From: Streptomyces sp. NBC_00358
GTDB taxonomy: Bacteria > Actinomycetota > Actinomycetes > Streptomycetales > Streptomycetaceae
Assembly (NCBI RefSeq): GCF_036099295.1
Contig: NZ_CP107976.1
Coordinates: 8,928,001 to 8,992,000 of the forward strand
DNA length: 64,000 nt
Reading direction: 5' to 3'
The notes beneath the pieces were generated by a model that had not been told where the DNA came from, ran no database searches, and worked only from the letters and a program-made list of their open reading frames with translations. Both the position numbers and the translations under genes were made by a program. This document shows positions 1 to 7,585 of this stretch, piece by piece; positions within the stretch are counted from its first letter, which is position 1, and each line of letters begins with the position of its first letter.

Positions 1-89
1 GGGTGGGTGGCCAGCGCCTCGCCCGTCGCCGGGGCGTGCACGGTGAAGGTCGCGGGGCGTGCCGCGGCTTCCCGGTCGGTCTCGGTCAT
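1..89 (-). CDS. Aldehyde dehydrogenase family protein, N-terminal fragment (cut by window edge)
   Basis: Only the first 29 codons are inside the window. They read MTETDREAAARP... and continue with TFTVHAPATGEALATHP, which resembles the N-terminal strand of aldehyde (often succinate-semialdehyde) dehydrogenases, where a phrase like APATGE introduces the fold. The ATG overlaps the TGA of the upstream MpaB-family gene (ATGA), so the two are probably co-translated. The catalytic Cys and Glu lie outside the window, so substrate and exact family are not established. Confidence 0.45.
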   Translation of the reverse strand, partial: MTETDREAAARPATFTVHAPATGEALATH

Positions 90-1174
90 CGCTGCTCCTG
101 AGGTGTGTGGCGGCCCGTCGGTGGGGCGGGAGGTGTCACGGCTGCGGGCGGTTCGCCTGCCGGAGGGGTGGCGGCGGCAGGGGCCCCCGGTGGTTCGTCC
201 TCCGGAGCGGGAACGGCGGCCGCGGGCTGCTCGTCCACCGCTCGTTCGGATGCGGGCCGCGGGTCCACCGGCGGACGCGGTGCCGTGTCCGTGTCCGCGG
301 GGTCCTTGTCCGGGAGCGGCCGGAGCGGCCTGTCATGGGCCCGGTGCGGGCCGAGGTCGTCCAGGGTCCAGCCGAAGGGATAGCTGCGGGGCCTGTTCCG
401 GTACGGCCACCGGTCGGGGCGCGGCGGCAGGTGGCGCAGCAGTGCGGCCCGGGTGCGCAGGGCGCGGTGGACGGTGTTGCGGACCCGGCGAGGCTGCGGA
501 CGAAACCCCAGCGCGGTGAGCAGCGGTTCGTCGAGCACCGCGAGCGAGGCACGGGCCGCCAGGGGACGCAGCAGGTTGGGGTACCACTGGGTGACGACTC
601 TCATCGTCGCCGCGGCGACCCGCCGGTTGGCCGGGTCGTACGCGAACATCTCCTCCTCGTAGGAGTCGTGGAGGTGGGCGAAGCCCGCGTAGTCGGCGGG
701 TATGCCGGTGATGCCCATGAGCTCGCCCATGCGGCGTCCCACGAGCGCGAGGCTCTCGGTCTCCTGCTCGGACAGGGCCCGCCAGCCGTACCGGTCGATC
801 CACCGTTTGGGCCCCACCACGGTGGTGGCCAGGACGTACAGGTAGTCCTCGTTGGGTATGCGGTAGCGGCCGTGGATGCGGTTGAGGTGGCGGGCGGCGG
901 CCCTCGCCTGCTCGGATTCCATCCCGTCGCGGACCATCTCGTGCGCGATCAGCACCGTGTCGTCGTAGCGCTTCTGTCCGGCGCGCTCGAACTCCTGGGT
1001 GCGGTCCAAGAGCCGGGAGATCCGGGGTACGCCGTAGTCCCGGAGGAAGGCGACCGAGACGCCCTGGAGGTAGTCCCAGGGGAATTCGTACTGGGTGACC
1101 CAGCGGAAGATCTCCTCGTAGTCCTGCTGCGGGTCCATCTGCCGGATGCGGTGGAGCCGGCTGTAGCGGCCCAT
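86..1174 (-). CDS. Oxygenase MpaB family protein (DUF2236) with a Pro/Ala-rich tail
   Basis: 362 residues. Residues 1-270 look like the all-helical MpaB/latex-clearing-protein fold (DUF2236), which binds heme b and is linked to oxidative cleavage reactions. QKRYDDT near residue 86 and the RIHGRY histidine are where family members place heme-contacting residues. About 90 C-terminal residues are Pro/Ala/Arg rich and probably disordered. It ends by an ATGA overlap with the aldehyde dehydrogenase gene and follows the DUF6114-like gene closely, so an operon is likely. An oxidase feeding an aldehyde dehydrogenase would be a sensible pair, but that is inference. Confidence 0.75.
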   Translation of the reverse strand: MGRYSRLHRIRQMDPQQDYEEIFRWVTQYEFPWDYLQGVSVAFLRDYGVPRISRLLDRTQEFERAGQKRYDDTVLIAHEMVRDGMESEQARAAARHLNRIHGRYRIPNEDYLYVLATTVVGPKRWIDRYGWRALSEQETESLALVGRRMGELMGITGIPADYAGFAHLHDSYEEEMFAYDPANRRVAAATMRVVTQWYPNLLRPLAARASLAVLDEPLLTALGFRPQPRRVRNTVHRALRTRAALLRHLPPRPDRWPYRNRPRSYPFGWTLDDLGPHRAHDRPLRPLPDKDPADTDTAPRPPVDPRPASERAVDEQPAAAVPAPEDEPPGAPAAATPPAGEPPAAVTPPAPPTGRHTPQEQR

Positions 1175-1186
1175 GGGGGCGTTCTC

Positions 1187-1831
1187 CTATCGGTTCGGTG
1201 TCTGCGGTGCGGGACGGGTCGGCCGTCGGCGTCCGCTGTGTACGGACAGGCCGGTGAAGTCGACGGCCTCGGCGTCGACCAGCACCTGACCCGCCTCGGC
1301 GGCGGTCACCGACAGCTTCGGCAGCCGTACGGCGATCGGGAGGTTCGCCGGGACGACGTCGGCCCCGACGCAGACGCGCGGGGTGCCGACACCCAGGACG
1401 GGGATGGTGATCGAGCCGGTGAGCTGCGTGACGTAGATGTCGACCTGCGGGATGTCGAGGTCCACGTCGATCGTCTGCACCTGGCCCGCGCTCTCCAGGC
1501 GGAAGGAGTAGTCGTCCGCGACCAGCCGGTCGGCGTGCACCCACAGCACCTTCATCCGACCGCCGACGGCGGTCGGAAGGTAGGTCGCGCCGTGGATGAC
1601 GGCGCCGTAGGCGGTCAGCGTGTCGGCGCCGACCTCGGGAAAGGCGGGGCTGACCGGATGGGTGTACCGGGGGCGGCCCAGCTGGACGACCCAGACCGCC
1701 GCCCAGAACGGACGCCCGCGCCGCCAGCCGCGCAAGGAGCGGTGCAGCCGGGGCGCGGGCAGGATCCGGTCGAACCAGTCGCCGGTCTCGCGCGCCAGTT
1801 CCGACAGGAAGCCGAAGACGAAGCTGAACAT
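1187..1831 (-). CDS. DUF6114/DUF6230-type envelope-associated protein
   Basis: 214 residues. The N-terminal RSLRGWRRGRPFWAAVWVV resembles the start of DUF6114 proteins, which normally follow DUF6230 genes in Streptomyces. The rest (about residues 75-195) is beta-rich, with phrases such as VDIYVTQLTGSITIPVLG, resembling the repetitive strands of DUF6230 proteins. There is one possible membrane segment near residue 42 and no clear signal peptide. It lies 24 bp downstream of the DUF6230 gene on the same strand, which supports the pairing. Function is unknown. The family label is tentative because the usual DUF6114 run of membrane helices is missing. Confidence 0.6.
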   Translation of the reverse strand: MFSFVFGFLSELARETGDWFDRILPAPRLHRSLRGWRRGRPFWAAVWVVQLGRPRYTHPVSPAFPEVGADTLTAYGAVIHGATYLPTAVGGRMKVLWVHADRLVADDYSFRLESAGQVQTIDVDLDIPQVDIYVTQLTGSITIPVLGVGTPRVCVGADVVPANLPIAVRLPKLSVTAAEAGQVLVDAEAVDFTGLSVHSGRRRPTRPAPQTPNR

Positions 1832-1855
1832 GACCGAGTCCGTCCCTCGTCGCCG

Positions 1856-2488
1856 TCAGAAGCACTGCTTGCCGGCGCGGCTGAACTCGATCTCCAGCTT
1901 CTCCAGCGTGAGGGTGCCCCCGTTGGCGGCGTACGCGGTGCTCTCGACGTCATGGGCCACGGCGGTGCCGGCCTGGACGCCGAAGGTGCCCTTGGGCCCG
2001 GTGACTCCGGGCGCACCGGTCAACGTGGAGGCGTCCCGGCCGGCCTGGACTCCGGTGACCTTGCCGCCGCCTCCGGTGAGGGCGTCCGCGTTCACCACGA
2101 GGTTGCTGCCTTGGAGCGGCTTGTCCGCCCCCGAGTGCACCAGCATGGTGATGTCCCCGACCAGCGGCAGCCTCTGTTTGAGGGAGACGCACACGTCGGA
2201 GACCGTGCCGCTCTCGACGGCGGCCAGCAGCACGGGCTTCGCGTCGGTCGCCGAGGCCCCGATGGTGGAGGGGAACGACGACACCCCATTCGCGGTGATC
2301 TCCGAGGCGGAGACCTCGAAGGCGGCGCCGGAGACGGCGAAGGACGCGGCGAGCGCGCCCTGGGCGAGGGCGATACCGAGTGCTCCCACGGCCAGGGTGC
2401 AGGGGACGAAGATGACCGCACTTCGTTTCCAGTGCGTACGACCCGCACCCGGGGTACTTGTCCAGGTGTGGGCGTATCTGTCACTCAT
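1856..2488 (-). CDS. DUF6230 family protein
   Basis: 210 residues from the ATG at 2488, chosen because an AAGGGA ribosome site sits about 8 nt upstream; a longer in-frame start exists but lacks one. A single hydrophobic segment around residues 25-50 (AVIFVPCTLAVGALGIALAQ) suggests a membrane anchor or uncleaved signal. The outer part is Ala/Gly/Thr rich and beta-like, with two cysteines, one in SDVCVSLKQRLPLVGDI (a phrase typical of the family) and one at the C-terminus. Some databases label such proteins cholesterol esterase without good support. It is the first gene of a minus-strand run with the DUF6114-like and MpaB genes. Confidence 0.75.
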   Translation of the reverse strand: MSDRYAHTWTSTPGAGRTHWKRSAVIFVPCTLAVGALGIALAQGALAASFAVSGAAFEVSASEITANGVSSFPSTIGASATDAKPVLLAAVESGTVSDVCVSLKQRLPLVGDITMLVHSGADKPLQGSNLVVNADALTGGGGKVTGVQAGRDASTLTGAPGVTGPKGTFGVQAGTAVAHDVESTAYAANGGTLTLEKLEIEFSRAGKQCF

Positions 2489-2566
2489 GGGGAGTCCCTT
2501 TCGCAGGGCCGGGGTGATGGCGGCGAGCTCTCGGGGGCCATCGATGAGTCGAAGATACAAAAACTA

Positions 2567-2596
2567 TTGACTTGTTTCACCGGGCACGTCAATACT
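2567..2596 (+). promoter_or_regulatory. Candidate promoter for the second MpaB-family gene
   Basis: TTGACT (2567-2572), an 18-nt spacer and AATACT (2591-2596) form a plausible housekeeping promoter in an unusually AT-rich patch between two divergent genes. The predicted start of transcription is about 20 nt before the ATG at 2625. The same patch must also hold the promoter of the divergent DUF6230 gene. Confidence 0.4.
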
Positions 2597-2624
2597 CCGG
2601 ACACGACGGAGGGACGGAGGCGAC

Positions 2625-3554
2625 ATGGCTGCTCTGCCGCACCTGCCGACAAATCCAACGCCCGTACATTCCAAGGAAGTTGAGGCGGTCGCTGCAGTGA
2701 GAGCGCCGCGCCGGGGCGGAGTGGTCTGGCGTCACTTCGGGGACGCCCGCGCCACCCTCATGGCACCCCAGCTGCTCCTGCTCCAGGTCGCCCACCCCGT
2801 GGTCGGCGCCGGCGTCGAGGACCACAGCAATTTCCGCGCCGAACCCTGGCCCCGCCTGATCCGCACCCTGCTCTCGCTGAGCACCGTCATCTACGGGGGG
2901 CAGCGAGCGGCCACCGACGAGGCGCGGCGCCTGATCCATCTGCACGCGGAGATGAAGGGCACCGATTCCACGGGACGCCGCTACCACGCGCTCAACCCGG
3001 AGGCCTATCACTGGGTGCACGCGACGCTCGTCAAGGGGCCGGTCGACGCGCAGAGCCTGTTCGGCAAGGGCATGACCGACGAGGAGACGGAGGCGTACTA
3101 CCGCGAGATGCGGGACGTCGGACGGGTCTGGGGCCTCAAGGACCACCATCTGCCCCCGGACTGGGCGGCGTTCACCGCGTACTACGACGACATGGTCGAC
3201 AACCGGCTGGAGTGCAACGAGTCCGTGCGGAACGTGCTCGACGAACTCTCCCACCCCGCCAAGCCGTTCCGCCTGCTCCCCGGACCGCTCTGGCGCCCCT
3301 TCGCCCGGATCGCCGCCCACTACGCGCTGCTGGTCACCGTCGGCGCACTGCCGCCGCGTCTGCGCGACCGGTTCGGCCTCACCTGGAGCCGGCGCCAGGA
3401 GCGGGCCCTGCGGCGCTTCGCCCTCGGCGTGAGGCTTCTGATGACGCTCGTGCCACCCCCGCTCCGCATCACCGGCTCGCTCGCCATCGCCTACTGGGCC
3501 ACCCACCGTCCGGGCACCGATCCCGCCGCGCGACGCCCGCTGGGGGCGAGTTGA
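2625..3554 (+). CDS. Oxygenase MpaB family protein (DUF2236), short form
   Basis: 309 residues, a second DUF2236 protein divergent from the first but with the canonical short form. The N-terminal half contains LQVAHPVVGAGVEDHSNF, and IYGGQRAATDEARRLIHLHA precedes NPEAYHWVHATLV, the typical arrangement of conserved His and Arg residues around the heme pocket. The start ATG has GGACGGAGG just upstream. Relatives are annotated as possible heme oxygenases of unknown substrate. Two members of one family flank the DUF6230 pair, but they are not close copies of each other, so a recent local duplication is unlikely. Confidence 0.8.
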   Translation: MAALPHLPTNPTPVHSKEVEAVAAVRAPRRGGVVWRHFGDARATLMAPQLLLLQVAHPVVGAGVEDHSNFRAEPWPRLIRTLLSLSTVIYGGQRAATDEARRLIHLHAEMKGTDSTGRRYHALNPEAYHWVHATLVKGPVDAQSLFGKGMTDEETEAYYREMRDVGRVWGLKDHHLPPDWAAFTAYYDDMVDNRLECNESVRNVLDELSHPAKPFRLLPGPLWRPFARIAAHYALLVTVGALPPRLRDRFGLTWSRRQERALRRFALGVRLLMTLVPPPLRITGSLAIAYWATHRPGTDPAARRPLGAS

Positions 3555-3684
3555 CTTGAGGTCCGGCACCGAGCGCCCGACCCGCTCGCTCCGGACACGA
3601 CCCTGTGGAAGATCGCGGGGGACGAACGCAGGCTGTGCCGAGGAGCCGTCCGGCCGCTCCCCGGCGCGTGGCCCGCGTCGGCTC

Positions 3685-4908
3685 TCAGTTCTCCTCGCGC
3701 AGGCCCCACGGTGAGCCGTACTCGGTGAGGAGGTCCAGGAACGGGCGGGGCGGCAGGGCCTCCGGGCCGAGGACGCCGTTGCCCGACCACGCTCCACCCG
3801 CGACGAGTTCGAGGGCGATGACCGGGTTCACGGCGGTCTGCCACACCACCGCCTGGGATCCGTACTCGCGCATCGACCACTCGTTGTCGACCACGTGGTA
3901 GAGGTAGACCGCGCGAGCGGAGCCGTCCTTGGTGCCCTTGACCCAGGTGCCCGCACAGGTCTTGCCGGTCATGCGGTCGCCCAGCGTGGCGGGGTCGGGC
4001 AGGCAGGCGGCGACCACGTCGCGCGGGGAGACCGCGACGGGCCCGTTCTCCGAGGGGACGGTGACCTTCTCGGTGGCGTCCAGACCCAGCTCATGGAGGG
4101 TCTTGAGCTTGGCGATGAAGTCGTCGCCGAGGCCGTACTTGAACGTCACCCGGCGGGCGTCGACCCAACGGGGGATGAGCAGGACCTCCTCGTGCTCGAC
4201 GTTGACACACTCCACCGGGCCGATGCCCTCGGGGAAGTCGAAGACCTCGGGCTCGCTGAAGGGAGCGGTGGTGAACCAGCCTCGGCCCTTCTCGTAGACC
4301 ACCGGGGGATTGAGGCACTCCTCGATGGTCGTCCAGATGCTGAACGAGGGCGCGAAGTCGTAGCCCTCCACCGTCAGGTTGGCGCCGTCGCGGACGCCGA
4401 TCTCCTCGATCTCGTCGAAGAGTTCGTCGGCCGCGTACCGGGCGAAGACGTCCGACAGACCCGGCTCCACACCCATACCGACCAGGGCCAGCCGTCCTGA
4501 CTGCTCCCACGCTCCGGCCTGTTCGAACTGCGCGTCGCCGAGCTTCACGCCGCATCGCTCGTACGGGTGCGTGGCATGCGGCGCGGACAGCGACATCGCC
4601 ATGTCGAGATAGTGCGTGCCCGCCGCCCGGGCCGCGTTGAACAGCGGCATCACGAACCGCGGATCGGTCGCGTTGAGCAGGGCGTCACACCGCTCCTCGA
4701 CGAGCACCCGGCGCACCGCGTCCTCGTCGGAGGCGTCCAGACGCCTGGCACTGAACCGGTCGCCGTGCCCCTCGATCGCCGCGACGGCCGCCTCCGCGCG
4801 GGAGAGGTCGTAGTCCGCGACGACCATGTGGGTCAGGAAGTCGCGACGGGCCGCGATCCGCGTCACGGCCGTACCCACGCCACCGGCGCCCACGAGAAGT
4901 ACTCGCAT
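3685..4908 (-). CDS. Saccharopine dehydrogenase family NAD(P)-binding protein
   Basis: 407 residues. The N-terminal Rossmann fold is explicit: MRVLLVGAGGVGTAVTRIAA, then an acidic residue at the end of the second strand. LLNATDPRFVMPLFNAARAA and GTHYLDMAM match saccharopine-dehydrogenase-like proteins. The second half (WTTIEECLNPPVVYEKGRGW, and PRWVDARRVTFKYG) is the substrate and dimerisation domain. Family members act on lysine-derived or carboxyspermidine-type secondary amines; the substrate here is not known. It is transcribed away from an adjacent TetR regulator that is the probable repressor. Confidence 0.75.
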   Translation of the reverse strand: MRVLLVGAGGVGTAVTRIAARRDFLTHMVVADYDLSRAEAAVAAIEGHGDRFSARRLDASDEDAVRRVLVEERCDALLNATDPRFVMPLFNAARAAGTHYLDMAMSLSAPHATHPYERCGVKLGDAQFEQAGAWEQSGRLALVGMGVEPGLSDVFARYAADELFDEIEEIGVRDGANLTVEGYDFAPSFSIWTTIEECLNPPVVYEKGRGWFTTAPFSEPEVFDFPEGIGPVECVNVEHEEVLLIPRWVDARRVTFKYGLGDDFIAKLKTLHELGLDATEKVTVPSENGPVAVSPRDVVAACLPDPATLGDRMTGKTCAGTWVKGTKDGSARAVYLYHVVDNEWSMREYGSQAVVWQTAVNPVIALELVAGGAWSGNGVLGPEALPPRPFLDLLTEYGSPWGLREEN

Positions 4909-4926
4909 GTCTCACACCCTTCGTTG

Positions 4927-4946
4927 CCGGAGACGCATGCCTCCGG
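4927..4946. promoter_or_regulatory. Inverted repeat, possible TetR operator
   Basis: CCGGAG and CTCCGG are perfect 6-bp arms separated by 8 nt, in the divergent spacer 18 bp before the saccharopine-dehydrogenase-like gene. A second weaker dyad, GGTT-N6-AACC, lies near 4974-4987. Either could bind the divergent TetR protein; the sequence alone does not decide. Confidence 0.3.
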
Positions 4947-5035
4947 GGCTGGACAGATGCAACGGGATGTCCTCGGTTAAGGTCAACCATGTTGGCATAA
5001 GAGTCGTCGACACGCGGTGATCAGGGAGGGCTGGC

Positions 5036-5779
5036 ATGGCGAAACAGGTGGTGCCGGAGGGGGAGCGGCGCAGACGCCGACCGACGAAGCAGGGCACCGT
5101 CCTGTCCGAGAAACTGATCGTGCGGACGGCGTTGCGGATGCTGCGCGAGCACGGCAGCACCGGACTGACCGCACGCAGGCTGGGCGCGGTTCTCGGTGCC
5201 GACCCCAGCACCCTCTACCGGTACTTCGCCGGACTGGACGACCTGACCAGGGCCATCGGCGAGGAGCTGATGGGGCGGGCGCTGGACACCTGGACCGCCA
5301 CCGGGGAGTGGCGCTCCGACCTGCGGGCCCTCGGCCAGGCCATCCACGCCTCCTACCTCGCGCACCCCCAGGCCGCCGTGCTGACGGCCAGCCGAGTCAC
5401 CGGCCGGCCGCGGGAGATCGCGGTGGACGAGACGATCCTCGGCATCCTGCGTGTCGCGGGCTTCCCGGACGCCGACGCCGTCGTCGTCTACCACGCGTTC
5501 ATCGACCTCACGCTGGCCTTCGCGGCCCTGGACGCCGGTTCGCTGGCGCTGACGGACGAGGCGCGCGCGGCGGACGAGGAGATGTGGCAGTCCACCTACA
5601 CCGAACTGCCCGCCGACACCCACCCCCACATCGCGGCCACCGCACGGCTCCTGGCCGGGCGGATGACGCACAGTGCCTACCCCGTCGTCCTCGACACACT
5701 GCTGAACAGCGCGGCGGAGCAGCTCGTCTGGGCACGCGCGCGGCGACATCCGGGCGCCCCGGGTACACGGAAGCCCTGA
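5036..5779 (+). CDS. TetR/AcrR family transcriptional regulator
   Basis: 247 residues. The N-terminal helix-turn-helix is clear: IVRTALRMLREHGSTGLTAR followed by LGAVLGADPSTLYRYFAGLDDL, with the TetR recognition helix STLYRYF. The C-terminal ligand and dimer domain (residues 80-220) resembles the TetR_C domain of actinomycete regulators. It is divergent from the saccharopine-dehydrogenase-like gene over a 127-bp spacer, so local autorepression and control of that gene is the most likely role. The ligand is unknown. Confidence 0.85.
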   Translation: MAKQVVPEGERRRRRPTKQGTVLSEKLIVRTALRMLREHGSTGLTARRLGAVLGADPSTLYRYFAGLDDLTRAIGEELMGRALDTWTATGEWRSDLRALGQAIHASYLAHPQAAVLTASRVTGRPREIAVDETILGILRVAGFPDADAVVVYHAFIDLTLAFAALDAGSLALTDEARAADEEMWQSTYTELPADTHPHIAATARLLAGRMTHSAYPVVLDTLLNSAAEQLVWARARRHPGAPGTRKP

Positions 5780-5828
5780 TTCCGAGGCTTACGCCAACGG
5801 TGTTCACCCGCTGCCCGTCGCGGCGCGG

Positions 5829-5886
5829 CCAGTGACCAAGGCCGCACCGACCGGTGATCAGTAACCAGGGGCAGTACCAGTGACCA
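5829..5886. repeat. Cluster of short CAGTGACCA-type direct repeats
   Basis: CCAGTGACCA occurs exactly at 5829-5838 and 5877-5886, with degenerate copies CAGTAACCAG at 5859-5868 and CAGTACCAG at 5872-5880. All lie in the spacer before the glutamate-synthase-like gene. They may be multiple half-sites for a regulator of the 5960-9313 gene pair. Confidence 0.4.
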
Positions 5887-5959
5887 GTGAGCGGGTCCAG
5901 GCAGGGCCGCCGCACTCGTGATTAGTGGCCCGGCTTGGGGACACAAGGGTGTGGTGCTG

Positions 5960-7537
5960 ATGAAACGACTGGTCGTACCGCTCGGACTGCTGGCAGTGGG
6001 CGCACTGCTGGCCGCCGCCCTCGTCTCCCCCTGGTACTGGGCTGCGGCCGTCCCGCTGCTCCTGGCGGCGGTGGTGGCCGTACACGACCTCGTTCAACGA
6101 CGGCACTCGGTGCTGCGGAACTATCCGCTGCTCGGACACCTCCGCTTCGCGCTGGAGGCCCTTCGGCCGGAGCTCCAGCAGTACTTCATCGAGCGGAACT
6201 TCGACGGCCGTCCCTTCGACCGCGACACCCGCAACATCGTCTACGAGCGGGCCAAGGGAACCGCCGCCGAGGAGCCGTTCGGCACGGAACTCGACCTCTA
6301 CCGGGCAGGCAGCGAATACCTGACCCTGTCCATGGCCCCCAGAGCGGTGCCCGACGAGCCACCCCGGGTCCGGATCGGCGGCCCCGACTGCGAGCAGCCC
6401 TACGACATGGCCCTGCTCAACGTCTCGGCGATGAGCTTCGGCTCCCTGTCGGCCAACGCGGTGCTCGCTCTGAACACCGGAGCCCGGCTCGGCGGCTTCG
6501 CCCACGACACCGGCGAGGGCGGCCTCTCCGAGTACCACCTGCGGCCGGGCGGCGATCTCGTCTGGGAGATCGGCACCGGCTACTTCGGCTGCCGGACGGA
6601 CGACGGGGGCTTCGACGAGCGGCAGTTCGCCGAGAAGGCGGCACATGAGCAGGTCAAATGCGTGTCCTTGAAGATCAGCCAGGGAGCGAAGCCGGGCATC
6701 GGCGGGGTACTGCCGGCGGCCAAGGTGAACGCGGAGATCGCCCAGGTCCGCGGTGTGCCGCAAGGCGAGACCGTCATCTCGCCGCCCTTCCATCGCGTGT
6801 ACTCCACACCACGCGAACTGGTGCGATTCCTGGGCCGGATGCGGGAGTTGGCCGGCGGCAAACCCGTCGGGTTCAAGCTGTGCGTCGGCTCGCGCCGTGA
6901 ATTCCTCGCCGTGTGCAAGGCCATGCTGGCCGAGGGCACAGCGCCGGACTTCATCATCGTCGACGGCGCCGAGGGCGGAACGGGCGCGGCTCCCCTGGAG
7001 TTCGCCGACAACGTCGGACTGCCGCTCGGCGAAGGACTGATGACCGTGCACAACGCCCTCGTCGGCGTCGGGCTGCGGGACCGGATCCGTATCGGCGCCG
7101 GCGGCAAGGTCGCCACCGGAAGCGACCTCGTGAAGCGTCTGCTCCAGGGCGCCGACTACACCAACGCCGCCCGCGCCATGATGTTCGCGGTCGGATGCAT
7201 CCAGGCGCAGCGCTGCCACACCAACACCTGCCCGGTCGGGGTCGCCACCCAGGACGAACGCCGCGGCCGCGCCGTCGACGTCGAGGACAAGTCCCGGCGC
7301 GTTCACCGTTTTCAGCAGGCGACGGTGAAGAGCGCACTCCAGATCATGGCGTCGATGGGCGTCGACCATCCGAGCGGCCTGCGCCCCCACATGCTGCTTC
7401 AGCGGGTGGACCCGCACACCGTCCGTTCCTACGCCGAACTCCATGAATGGCTCACCCCCGGCCAACTGCTCGCATCGGTCCCGGACACCTGGGCAGCCGA
7501 CTGGCAGGCGGCCGACCCGGACCGCTTCACCCACTGA
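5960..7537 (+). CDS. FMN-binding glutamate synthase family protein
   Basis: 525 residues from the ATG at 5960 (AAGGG about 10 nt upstream; a longer in-frame start at 5918 is less supported). Two N-terminal membrane helices (about residues 1-50) are followed by the central FMN barrel of glutamate synthase. NVSAMSFGSLSANAV, DGAEGGTGAAPLEF and the Cys motif CIQAQRCHTNTCP (CX5CX4C, the 3Fe-4S ligands in GltB) are present. The glutaminase and alpha-helix domains of true GltB are missing, as in the stand-alone membrane-linked family. The true reaction is unknown. It precedes the poxB-like gene by 48 bp, so co-transcription is likely. Confidence 0.82.
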   Translation: MKRLVVPLGLLAVGALLAAALVSPWYWAAAVPLLLAAVVAVHDLVQRRHSVLRNYPLLGHLRFALEALRPELQQYFIERNFDGRPFDRDTRNIVYERAKGTAAEEPFGTELDLYRAGSEYLTLSMAPRAVPDEPPRVRIGGPDCEQPYDMALLNVSAMSFGSLSANAVLALNTGARLGGFAHDTGEGGLSEYHLRPGGDLVWEIGTGYFGCRTDDGGFDERQFAEKAAHEQVKCVSLKISQGAKPGIGGVLPAAKVNAEIAQVRGVPQGETVISPPFHRVYSTPRELVRFLGRMRELAGGKPVGFKLCVGSRREFLAVCKAMLAEGTAPDFIIVDGAEGGTGAAPLEFADNVGLPLGEGLMTVHNALVGVGLRDRIRIGAGGKVATGSDLVKRLLQGADYTNAARAMMFAVGCIQAQRCHTNTCPVGVATQDERRGRAVDVEDKSRRVHRFQQATVKSALQIMASMGVDHPSGLRPHMLLQRVDPHTVRSYAELHEWLTPGQLLASVPDTWAADWQAADPDRFTH

Positions 7538-7585
7538 CCCAGCGCCCCCGGTTCAGGGGGCCGCACCGGACCGAAGGACATTCCC

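Noticed and set aside
59..2683. Long plus-strand reading frame of over 800 codons covering several minus-strand genes
   Set aside because: It is antisense to MpaB, DUF6114-like and DUF6230 genes whose motifs are clear; high GC keeps the opposite frame open. The same applies to many long frames opposite known genes (for example 11443-13374, 35099-37027 beyond the lipoprotein start, 59358-61388).
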